Source: Arsenophonus sp052174475
GTDB taxonomy: Bacteria > Pseudomonadota > Gammaproteobacteria > Enterobacterales > Enterobacteriaceae
Length of the DNA: 64,000 nucleotides
Reading direction: 5' to 3'
Assembly (NCBI GenBank): GCA_052174475.1
Contig: JBQMRO010000010.1
Span: forward strand, 1-64,000
Of the stretch, positions 55,700 to 64,000 are shown in pieces. Position 1 is the stretch's first letter, and each line of letters starts with the position of its first letter. The notes under the pieces were generated by a model that saw nothing but the letters and a program-made list of their open reading frames with translations, was not told the DNA's origin and did no database searches. The translations under genes were made by a program, and so were the position numbers.

Positions 55700-56345
55700 A
55701 TAAGTTATAGATTACTATTCTCTTTCCTTTTATTTCCTCCTCTTCCGTGTTTTCTAGCTTTTTTATGTAGGAAACAACCTTTCCCTTAAAAGGATTTAAA
55801 GGGAAATATTTTATTGATTTCAAGAATATTATTTAGATTTATCTTGGCTGTCTCCCCGATAAAGTAAAAAAGCAGTCAAGCCATCTAAACGCTGTTTTAA
55901 ATTAATGCCTATTTGTTTCGTTTACTCCTGAATAGTTTAGCTATTCTCAACACATATCGAATCTAACTAAAATATTTTTCTTTGTAATGTAGTTTTGCCA
56001 GCAGACTTCCAGTAAGATTGTTAAATATTTTCTCTAATTGGAATTTTATAACGACATCTCTGTAACCATAACAAATAGTTTCTAGTAGTTAACATACTCA
56101 TGCTAACAACATGAGTAGGATAAAACAGATTGAATTGCTTCAATTCATAGATCAACATCATTTAACATGTAATATATTGTATCTGAAGCAGCTAATGCTA
56201 TGCAGATTTATCTTGAACACGGAGTAAGAAAAAAGTCCATTTAATCTTATTAGTATTTGCTTTTCAAAGAAACTTCTTCATAAAAATCATTCATACAGTA
56301 GAATGGAATTCTACCAACAACATTTTTCAAAATAGCCTTTCTATA
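55700..56345 (-). mobile_element. IS1595-family relic, N-terminal two thirds
   Basis: It aligns with 22700-23330 and 50080-50610, including the leader at 56240-56340. It ends about 15 bases from the nhaC stop codon, so it sits immediately downstream of nhaC on the same strand. Confidence 0.68.
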
Positions 56346-56359
56346 CATAGCATTTCACC

Positions 56360-57778
56360 TTACTGGTTAAATCCTAAATAAAGATAAATAATTAATACGA
56401 TTATTCCAGTAATAATAGCGTAAGGCATTTGTGTTCTGATATGCTCAATGTGATCACAATCAGTCGCCATTGAAGCAACAATAGCGTCGCTAGAGATTGG
56501 TGAGGTCATATCACCAAAAATTGAACCGGTGATCGCTGCTCCAATCATTAATTCAGTAGACATATTAACTGAGAGCCCTAATTGAATGCCAATAGGGATC
56601 ATAATAGCAAAAGTTCCCCAAGAAGTGCCAGTTGCTAATGACATGATAGCGCTGATTAAGAAAATAAAGGCAATAGAAAATTCTGCTGGTAATACACTGG
56701 AAGAAATTTGTGCAATATATGCACCAGTATTGAGATCGGCAGAAACATTGCCCATTAAAAATGCTAAAATCATCACTGAACTAATTTTGATCATACTGCC
56801 GTAACCAATATAAATTTCCTTAAAAAATTTTTCGATCGTTAAAATTTGACGGGCTAAAAACCAGATAAAAGAAACTAAAGTGCCAAACATTACTGCCCAG
56901 TAAACCGAGGTTGAACCACTGCCTTTAGTGAACTCGCCATTACCTGTGATAGATAGAGCGACAGGTACCATTAAAACCGTTGCCAGAATAGGAATAAAGA
57001 AATTCAATATAGTATGAGTTGATGGATGATCAATAACTTCTTCATCAGAAATAGCATATAGCTGATAAGATTTATATTGATTTAAAATAGTTTTCTGTTC
57101 AGCTATTTTCATTGGGCCCCATGAATAATCGGTAAGAATATAAAATAATACTGATGCTAATGATAACCAAGCCATAATATTATATGGCATAGCAGTAGCA
57201 AGAATTTTGAAAGGTTCACCTGAAATAAATCCATTAGAGACTTGCACACCAATAACACCCATCATTGCAGCTCCCCAACCATTGATCATGACAGAAGAGC
57301 ATACAGAAACACCAGATGTTTGAACAATGTAGGCCATTTTTTCTGCAGAAACACCATAATAAGAAGCAATATTTTTAGTAGAAGCACCAGCAACTAATTG
57401 ATTAATAGAGCTCTCAATAAAAATGATTATTGAAATAAACATAGCTAGCAGCTGGATTGCTTTTTTATTTTTTAAAAAACTAATTTTATTAGTGAAAAAA
57501 TACACTAAACTTCTAACGCCGCCGGTAATATTAATTAACCGCATAATTCCGCCAATTAATAAAATAAAAATAATAGTTTGTGTATTTCCTGGGGAAGCAA
57601 AAGTAGTAATAATTCCTGTAAGTGTTGCTTTAATACCTAATAAAATATTGTGATCATTAATAATGGTATAACCAACTAAAATACCTATCAATAATGATAA
57701 GATAACTTGTCGTGTCATTATTGCGAATATAATAGTGATAAGTGGCGTAATTACTGTCCAAATTCCGTAGTTATTCAT
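56360..57778 (-). CDS. Na+/H+ antiporter of the NhaC family
   Basis: An inner-membrane antiporter-type protein (NhaC family, 472 residues) with about eleven or twelve hydrophobic segments. Recognisable stretches include GNTQTIIFILLIGGIMRLI, the SSINQLVAGASTKNIA loop, MINGWGAAMMGVIGVQV and TGTSWGTFAIMIPIG, and the family motif ITGSIFGDMTSPISSDAIVA near 430. I prefer ATG 57778 (MNNYGIWTV) over the ATG at 57793, because GAGG lies nine bases before it. Family members exchange sodium for protons, but some transport organic anions (malate/lactate), so the substrate is uncertain. A degenerate second copy is at 49440-49734. IS relics flank it on both sides. Confidence 0.85.
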   Translation of the reverse strand: MNNYGIWTVITPLITIIFAIMTRQVILSLLIGILVGYTIINDHNILLGIKATLTGIITTFASPGNTQTIIFILLIGGIMRLINITGGVRSLVYFFTNKISFLKNKKAIQLLAMFISIIIFIESSINQLVAGASTKNIASYYGVSAEKMAYIVQTSGVSVCSSVMINGWGAAMMGVIGVQVSNGFISGEPFKILATAMPYNIMAWLSLASVLFYILTDYSWGPMKIAEQKTILNQYKSYQLYAISDEEVIDHPSTHTILNFFIPILATVLMVPVALSITGNGEFTKGSGSTSVYWAVMFGTLVSFIWFLARQILTIEKFFKEIYIGYGSMIKISSVMILAFLMGNVSADLNTGAYIAQISSSVLPAEFSIAFIFLISAIMSLATGTSWGTFAIMIPIGIQLGLSVNMSTELMIGAAITGSIFGDMTSPISSDAIVASMATDCDHIEHIRTQMPYAIITGIIVLIIYLYLGFNQ

Positions 57779-57889
57779 TGCGAAATACCTCATTCTTTAG
57801 CTGAGTATTAAAATTAAGTCTTGCTCTAAAACATTAAGTAGATCGTCAATATTTTCTATCCATAACGTCTTATATCCTGAAAGAAAGAT

Positions 57890-58320
57890 TATAGTTTTTT
57901 ACTAATTAAAATTTAATTTTTAAGCAATCTTTCATAGACTGCAATGAAATTTATTACCTAGCAGTGATTGGAATAATTCTTGATTGTACAGCTAAACATA
58001 TTGATGCAAAGTGATCTTAAGATCTTTACCAGAATTGAATAATAGCTTTTCAATCTATTTTCTATATACCATTATATCGCTCAACCATATTATTAATTTA
58101 AGGATGTCTCGTAGGATAAAATCGTTGCTCTATACCAAACTCTGTACATAAATAATCGAATTCCTGTTCTCCGATACCTAAATGTTTTTTCATAGCAAAA
58201 GGCAGTCTATAAATTTTTTACCATTGTCTGTAGCACCCGATGGGATTGCTATGTATTCTTATTTAAAATCAAATAAGAATCGTTGAATAATTAGCCGCAA
58301 TCTTGTTGTTGTAAATATGA
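57890..58320 (-). mobile_element. IS481-family relic, C-terminal part
   Basis: The minus strand reads YRLPFAMKKHLGIGEQEFDY then LCTEFGIEQRFYPTRHP, equivalent to TDRLFGxRxRxxTGxHEFDxLCxxLGIEHRLTPPRxPQTNGMVERF. LHQYV.LYNQELFQSLLGNKF follows to the C-terminus. It is the clearest IS481 copy, but only this half is present. It begins about 110 bases upstream of nhaC. Confidence 0.76.
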
Positions 58321-58329
58321 ATTAAAATG

Positions 58330-59015
58330 GTCATATTAGTAAAGGTTGTTAATAAAAACTACTTATGCTACAAAAGTAATTTTGCTACAGCAGTTACTAT
58401 GAAAAAGTAAATAGTTATACACCTTAAAAAGACTATTTCCTTACCTCTTATCAAGATAAAACTACATCTCACTAGTTGATTAAGTAAAATCTATCGGATG
58501 ATATCGATCTATGTATTAAAGCAATTCATTTCACTTTATCTTGTTCATATTATTACAGTAAGGATATAACCACTTGGGGGGATTTATTAGAGTTACAGTA
58601 AGATTATTAGAAAATTAGTGGTTTTAAGAAACCATTTAACAATCTAATTAGAAGTCATTTGGTGAAACTAGATCACAAGAAAAAATAGTTTAGTTATCTT
58701 CGATGTAGATCGAATAACTTAACTTTATGGGAGCCCAATAAAACAAACAGATATTGATTTTAAAATAGCCTTTAGATTGATGACACTGTTTCTTATTTTA
58801 GCAGCGACAGCTAACATAAATACACTAAGTGATATTTATTTAATTCGATGAAATATTTTTCTCTAAACATTTTAAAGTAAATATTATATGAGTAATCAGA
58901 TTTTTGAAGAGTTTAATGTAGAATATGGTTATCGGTTCTCTTGAACCGATCATCGATAAAGAGTTCATCTTTCTCGGAGTTATTAGTAAATCTAGTGCAT
59001 AATGATCAAGTTATA
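58330..59015 (+). mobile_element. IS1595-family relic, N-terminal part
   Basis: The leader (58350-58460) and zinc-ribbon region parallel 36440 and 41790, and the translation reaches FDEIFFSK near 58845, the first acidic block. An IS256 copy in opposite orientation takes over at about 59020, the same arrangement as at 42497. Confidence 0.68.
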
Positions 59016-59019
59016 TTCC

Positions 59020-60002
59020 GCTCTGATCTTCGTAAATCTATTCACCCCTTTAAGTTAGACGTTATTAATCATCAGGATTAGAAAGGAAATCCTACTTAAC
59101 TGCTTTCAGATTTCTAATAAGATTAGAGCAACTTAAACACCCTTAAAAAGATTATTTTTCTTGAACTACAGTCAGCTTTTTATAGCTTTACTATCGCAAA
59201 AGCTGATTTAATCGAATTTATCGTTATTATTGAGGCTCAATGCAGCTAACAAAAAAGGATAGAATGCCAGCCTATTCTTGTTGATCTTTTTCCAACTTCT
59301 TCATTGTTGCAGAATACATTTAAACTTTGCTAGCAAAGCATCAAAGGTTTTATTAGTGGCATCGCGCCTCTCTAGTAGGCAAACTTCTCCCGCATCTAAT
59401 ACTTAACTTTCTATTCTATCCTTTAGGAGTGAAACCTATCACATCAGCTTATTTGTATAGCTAATTATGCATTGGTGATAGATGCTCGGAAATATCTTTA
59501 CTATTACACCATAAAACTAAGTGTACTCCGTCTTCCGTAGCAAGCCTAAGAGATACACTTAAACAAGACGCTAGCAGGTTTATTAAGAAACCTCAGATCA
59601 GTTTTCTTCTGATTTTTAATAACCATTTTTTACTGCAACGATCTCCTTATATCCATGTTAAGAAGTCCTAACGCTGCTTTAATCAACAGCAAAAGCGATT
59701 AGCTTCCATCTTATCAGTGCGGCATTAAGACCTCGTTAATAACGCGACGTTCTCAGAACGTTGTTACAGCATACCGTTGAGATCATTCTCAACTGTAGTG
59801 CCTATTATACCTGCTTAGAATCCACCATTACGAATGAGTTCATGTAATTGATTAGATAATATCTAATTTTCGGATACCTGTATAGTAGGCTTTTTATGAA
59901 ATATTATCTCTCTGTTGTTGAAGTTATTTACTAAATAAATTAGTAAGATACGTTACGCATCTCCAAAACCACCCTACACAGAAGAAATGAGTATAACTCT
60001 AT
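59020..60002 (-). mobile_element. IS256-family relic with internal deletion
   Basis: About 1 kb. Both ends match the full-length copies (left near 59025, right AAATGAGTATAACTC near 59982-59996). No long frame is open. It ends about 65 bases before the dedA-family gene. Confidence 0.7.
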
Positions 60003-60067
60003 ATATTATATTATTATAATTTTTTTATTTTCTTTCGAAAATAACTAATCCAAGAGAAAATAACGCA

Positions 60068-60628
60068 ATGAAAACAGAAGAATTTATGATATATTTAAAT
60101 CTATTTTGGTCAGAGTTTAATTTACATCCAATATTATTATTTACCATATTATTTAGCATTGCAATGAGCAAATCTACTGTTGTTTTATCTTCTTTTCTAC
60201 CTCCTGCATCTATTATGTTATTAACAGGCATCACTGCCAGTCTACCAAAACTAAATATTAGTTTAGTTTGGTTGGCCATTACTTTAGGTGCAACTTCAGG
60301 TTCAATAATTTCTTACTATTTGGGTAATCAAATAACTACTAGAAAATTATTTAATCGATTTTTTAATCGCTATCAATCAACTATTAATAATGCTCATAAT
60401 AAGTTACAAAACCAAGGAGTGACGGTATTATTTACCTCACGTTTTATTGCTGTATTAAGGTACATGATCCCATTAGTCTCCGGTATGTTATTAATGAATA
60501 AAACTAAGGTATACAGTATTTGCTTATTATCAGCGGCTATTTGGGGATCTGTATTTATTTTAATTGTTAAAGGTGTATTTACTATAATCGCACTAGAAAC
60601 ATTTATAAAATGGAGCTATTTAAGTTAA
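60068..60628 (+). CDS. DedA-family membrane protein, divergent
   Basis: A 186-residue inner-membrane protein with about four or five hydrophobic segments. It is shorter than E. coli YqjA or YabI (220-254) and close to YohD (192). Family features are SFLPPASIMLLTG (re-entrant loop), LGATSGSIISYYLGNQI and FTSRFIAVLRYMIPLVSGM, with R125 and R131. DedA proteins are membrane-potential-linked transporters, some flipping polyprenyl- or phospholipids. The acidic residues usual in the first loop are missing: K35 stands where E is expected before the LP, and A/S where D is expected after it. GAG lies nine bases before ATG 60068. IS256 relics flank it on both sides, so its promoter may be IS-derived. 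Confidence 0.75.
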   Translation: MKTEEFMIYLNLFWSEFNLHPILLFTILFSIAMSKSTVVLSSFLPPASIMLLTGITASLPKLNISLVWLAITLGATSGSIISYYLGNQITTRKLFNRFFNRYQSTINNAHNKLQNQGVTVLFTSRFIAVLRYMIPLVSGMLLMNKTKVYSICLLSAAIWGSVFILIVKGVFTIIALETFIKWSYLS

Positions 60629-60639
60629 AATATTTATTT

Positions 60640-61915
60640 ATACTTATACTCATTTCTAATAATGGGATTTCATAGATGAATAGTATATGCTGCATGATTG
60701 ATTTTTTGAACAATCTCAATAACAGAGAAATAATACACCATGAAAAGCATGGTCTACAGGTATCCGAAAATTAGATATTACCTTTGATCCATTATATAAA
60801 CTTATTTATGATTGTGATAGGTAGTTAATAGCACTGCTGTTGAGCATGAGATCATAACTATCTTCTGTAAATAAGATACTAAACACCGCCTTGTCGTCGA
60901 GCGTTTGTCCGTCAACCGTAACGATTATTTGACACAGCGAACCACACAGACTACTATTGGCGATATCAAAATTAAACTATATTAAAGTCAAAATAGGGAA
61001 GCTCTACAGCGGCAACAGAATATGTTTCAAGATCTCATCGCTACCTTCGCCTTATCTGAAGCGTATAAAACAGTTAATAGTTGCGACCATCGCTGTTCTA
61101 CGGATATCCATCAGTAATTTCAGGAAATTATAGCATGTTTTCCAGTTAAAAATACATATGGTTCAAGCAGGCAAACAATCAGGTTTCCTGATAGGAAAAC
61201 TATGTATTAATCAAAGAAATAAACCTAAAGTATATCCCTTAAATCACGTAATACAATTCTATATTCTCTTCAAGTCATTGTTGTTTCAATCTGCTGATAT
61301 GGGTATTGGTAGAGAACACATTATCAATAACATTGCGAATAAATGTAAGGGAGCTTATCTGCAGTCGAAAATACTTATCAAGAGTTAGAAGAGAATTTGA
61401 GTTAAACTTATCAATGGTTTGCGAGCGTTCGGCTTAACTGCATCTCTAAATTTGCTATTGGAAGATGGTGCCATTAGTTTTTGGAATGCAATGGCAAAGG
61501 ATATTCCTGGGGATGCAATCAATCCTGCTGAATACCTAAAATAGGTAATGCACTAGCTTTACTCCCAAAAGACATGGAGAATCAAAAGTTAAGGGTGAGC
61601 TGCGGGGAGGTCTAGCTAGCATAAAGTTGTGATTTCGTTAATAAAGCCATTGATATTTTGTTAGCAAGAGATTTTTAGCGTACCCTAAAAGTATGAAGAA
61701 ATTGAAGAAAAGATTAAGAATAACAGCTAGGATTCTACTATTTTTTATCAGTGAACTGTGAGTATCAATAAGAACAATGAATCCAATTTAGTCGGGTTTG
61801 TAGCAGTTGAGGATACAGAAGCTGATACAAGAAGCATTGTAGTTCTAGAAAAACAACCACTTTAATGGTATTTAAGTTAATCTCGTCTGATTAGAAATCA
61901 GAAAAAGGTTAAGTA
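60640..61915 (+). mobile_element. IS256-family relic, near full length
   Basis: It starts about 12 bases after the dedA-family stop. The translation reads KLYSGNRICFKISSL near 61010 (N-terminal region), FLIGKLCINQRN near 61190, and IWNAMAKDIPGDAINPAEYL-like at 61480-61540. A relic of the FYDFPAEHW region lies near 61730. Stops throughout. Confidence 0.74.
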
Positions 61916-61929
61916 TGATTTCCTTACTC

Positions 61930-62310
61930 ATCCTTATGATAAATAATATTTAACTTAAAGATTGAGAGCTGATTATTTGAAACATCAAAGCGTAACATAG
62001 TCTGATCAACATAGACCAGATTTACTAATAACTCATGCATGTGCAACCATGACGCAAAACTTTTCGCTGCTTTTGCATGATTCAGATAAGGCAGCCACGA
62101 ACTTTGCAAGAATATCCTGTTACCATTGCATCGCTTACCATCAGGTGATTCTTTAATATCAATATCGGTCATACTAGTCTGTATTGCTCTCTATAGCAAA
62201 TAACCGTTGTGATCACGCGATGAATACCGTCTAGAAGACGGCGTTCATCATATTGATGCAGCATGGCTTCAATCTCCGGTTCAATAGCAGTTCTTATTAG
62301 CTAGCTAGAA
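61930..62310 (-). mobile_element. IS256-family relic, N-terminal fragment, inverted
   Basis: A minus-strand stretch of 82 codons (62172-61924) reads GNRIFLQSSWLPYLNHAKAA and WLHMHELL. This is the degenerate form of GIxFxSxLLPPYLKRxKSIEELLPWLYLKGIS. The copy is inverted against its neighbour at 60640-61915, forming a head-on pair. Confidence 0.68.
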
Positions 62311-62315
62311 ATTGT

Positions 62316-62360
62316 GTATTATATCACTGCACACACTAAGATAGTGTAGTGATATAATAC
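62316..62360. repeat. Long perfect inverted repeat, 13-bp arms
   Basis: GTATTATATCACT at 62316-62328 is the exact complement of AGTGATATAATAC at 62348-62360. Inside the 19-base loop ACACT and AGTGT can pair too, giving one long cruciform or RNA hairpin. It lies at the edge of an IS256 fragment and has no T run. Confidence 0.7.
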
Positions 62361-63067
62361 TAAACATATTATTACTTCTAACTTAAAGCGAAAATTTATT
62401 TATATTTTCTGATTTTATCAGGTATTCAGGATAGTTACGGTAAAATACCGAATATTTCGACATAAATTTTTAAATTAATCGCTAATAGCTAATATGATTA
62501 AAATAGGCTGGCTACTCCTCGAGTTTTGATGAAAAACATCATAAAAATGATGAAAGTAATTATTAATTTTTAAAATAATTTATTAAAAATAAAGTGATTA
62601 ATTATATCAATTAAAATTTATCATAAAATGATAGATTTTATCTAACTCAAAAAACTGTTTAACAGCAAAAAATTTTGCTAAACCAACTATAAAGATTCCA
62701 TCTTTTTATAAGTTAATTGTTTTAATATTTTCGTATAACATATATAAATGATTGTAATAAAAATTTTTTTAAAAAAACTTAGAATAACGAATTAATTTTA
62801 AGTAAATAGCAACAATAACTTTAATCATGAATAAATAGGTTTTTATCTGACTTCAGTATTATTGAATAATATTGTTATAAACAACAATCGTAATAATCAT
62901 CACAAAAATAATAACATCAATTTTATTTTTAATTTGTTTTTCCATTTAATAAATTAGTAATCAATGGTATCAATAATAGCATTAGTCAGCATCAGTAGAA
63001 TCAAGGTAGTCAATATAATTTCATTTATTTTCATTAATGAAAAATCAAAACTATCATTTTCTGCTGT
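62361..63067. other. Gene-free AT-rich region downstream of manZ
   Basis: About 700 bases of very A/T-rich DNA with no supported gene; it ends at the man terminator. Confidence 0.6.
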
Positions 63068-63123
63068 AAAAATAAAATAAAATAAAATAAAAAAACAGAC
63101 GGAAGAAGTTTTAAACTTCTTCC
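63068..63123 (-). terminator. Rho-independent terminator of the man operon
   Basis: GGAAGAAGTTT at 63101-63111 pairs with AAACTTCTTCC at 63113-63123, an 11-bp stem. On the minus strand it is followed, after CGTCTG, by a long T-rich run (63095 down to 63068) built of repeated TTTTA units. It lies 34 bases after the manZ stop codon. Confidence 0.82.
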
Positions 63124-63157
63124 CCTCCTCTAATTAACAATTAAGATATTGAGTTTC

Positions 63158-64000
63158 TCAAATTAAAAATCCGGCCCAATATCCAGCAATACCTAGAATA
63201 AAGAAACCAATAATGATCCATAATGGATTGACCTTGTTTCGCAACAACCACATACAGCCAAAGGTTAGTAATAATGGCACTAAACCAGGCATTAATTGAT
63301 TGAGGACAGTTTGTACAGTTGTAATTGTCACCTCAGAAGTAGTTGGATTTTTTATTTCTGATACGACTATAGGAATATTAACATTAGTCCACTTATTAAC
63401 TAATGCGCCCATGACAAATAACCCTAAGATAGAAGCGCCTTCAGTCATTTTTTTTAGAAAACCATCACTCATATCTTGAACTATATCAATCCCTTTTTTA
63501 TAACCATAGATAACACCATAATAACGGGTTAATAACCGAACTAAATTAAATAAAATAAAAAATAGTAAAGGTCCTAGTAGATTACCTGACATTGCAATTC
63601 CGGCACCTAAAGCTGCGAATACTGGACGCACTGTGCCCCAAAAAATAGGGTCACCAACGCCTGCTAAAGGGCCCATTAAACCTACTTTGATACCATTAAT
63701 TGCACCATCATCGATATCTGCGCCATTAGCTCTCTGTTCCTCCATCGCTATGGTAACACCTAAAATAGGCGCTGCAACGTAAGGATGTGTATTAAAAAAC
63801 TCAAGGTGACGTTTAATGGCTTGTTTGCGTTCTTCACTATTTTTAGGATATAAACGGCGAATCACTGGGATCATTGAAAAACAAAAACCAAGAGCTTGCA
63901 TACGCTCAAAATTCCACGATCCTTGAAAAAGGTTGGAACGTAAAAAAACTCTGCGAATATCACCAGCAGTAAGCTTTTTTTTATTTATTTGATTTACTGA
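63158..64000 (-). CDS. manZ: PTS mannose-family IID component, 5' end beyond window
   Basis: ManZ with ManY forms the membrane channel of the mannose/glucosamine phosphotransferase system. The frame is open to the window edge: upstream of the first methionine (63901) it reads KKLTAGDIRRVFLRSNLFQG then SWNFERM, which is ManZ sequence, so the true start lies outside. 280 codons plus stop are visible (E. coli about 283-286). Blocks FFNTHPYVAAPILGVTIAM, EEQRANGADIDDGAINGIKV, GPLAGVGDPIFWGTVRPVFA and LLRNKVNPLWIIIGFF are near-identical to E. coli. The C-terminal GYWAGFLI is slightly short. It is last of a presumed manXYZ operon, ended by the terminator at 63068-63123. Confidence 0.95.
   Translation of the reverse strand, partial: SVNQINKKKLTAGDIRRVFLRSNLFQGSWNFERMQALGFCFSMIPVIRRLYPKNSEERKQAIKRHLEFFNTHPYVAAPILGVTIAMEEQRANGADIDDGAINGIKVGLMGPLAGVGDPIFWGTVRPVFAALGAGIAMSGNLLGPLLFFILFNLVRLLTRYYGVIYGYKKGIDIVQDMSDGFLKKMTEGASILGLFVMGALVNKWTNVNIPIVVSEIKNPTTSEVTITTVQTVLNQLMPGLVPLLLTFGCMWLLRNKVNPLWIIIGFFILGIAGYWAGFLI

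Overview
This is an AT-rich piece of an Enterobacterales (gammaproteobacterial) chromosome in an advanced but unfinished state of decay. The surviving proteins are close in sequence and length to their Escherichia coli counterparts. They lie in E. coli-like order, but only about 18 kb of the 64 kb (roughly 28%) is intact coding sequence. The rest is fossil insertion sequences, gene remnants and unassigned AT-rich DNA. This is the picture of a recently host-restricted insect symbiont. An Arsenophonus- or Sodalis-like bacterium would fit, but nothing in the window names the genus.

Layout. 1-4.5 kb: an IS256 relic, then the gloB, yafS, rnhA, dnaQ, tRNA-Asp block in E. coli order. 4.8-6.2 kb: an IS110 relic that runs up to the start of tktA. 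6.2-11.9 kb: tktA, epd, pgk, fbaA, a sugar-phosphate block on the + strand. 12-16.4 kb: an ankyrin-like gene stub cut by an IS256 copy, an IS1595 relic and a second IS256 copy. 16.4-19.8 kb: eno and a relA cut after its synthetase domain by another IS256 copy; mazG and pyrG, expected between them, are gone. 19.8-29.7 kb: nearly 10 kb with no gene, including two inverted IS1595 relics around 3.3 kb of unassigned DNA. 29.7-41.2 kb: mtnN (dead), erpA, hemL (dead), mrcB and dksA, in E. coli order but inverted and with clcA, fhu and hrpB-side genes missing. 41.2-64 kb: isolated genes (an acidic lipoprotein with a frameshift, a dicarboxylate/amino-acid symporter, hemB dead, an NhaC antiporter, a DedA-family protein, manZ entering from the right edge) separated by IS relics.

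Function. What survives is central carbon metabolism (transketolase, lower glycolysis, mannose-type PTS uptake), DNA replication fidelity (dnaQ, rnhA), cell-wall synthesis (mrcB), iron-sulfur assembly (erpA) and the stringent-response pair dksA and relA. Two haem-synthesis genes, hemL and hemB, are both broken, so the organism probably takes haem or its precursors from its host.

Mobile DNA. At least five IS families are present only as degenerate copies: IS256 (about ten), IS1595 (about eleven), IS481 (five), IS91 (two) and IS110 (one). No transposase reading frame is intact. I identified them by conceptual translation across stop codons and by comparing copies within the window, so boundaries are good to a few tens of bases at best. 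I found no CRISPR array, prophage or complete defence system. The strongest leads are the IS-cut relA, the haem-pathway losses, the IS1595-cut nhaC paralogue, the ankyrin stub and an unassigned mutually exclusive hairpin element after dksA.
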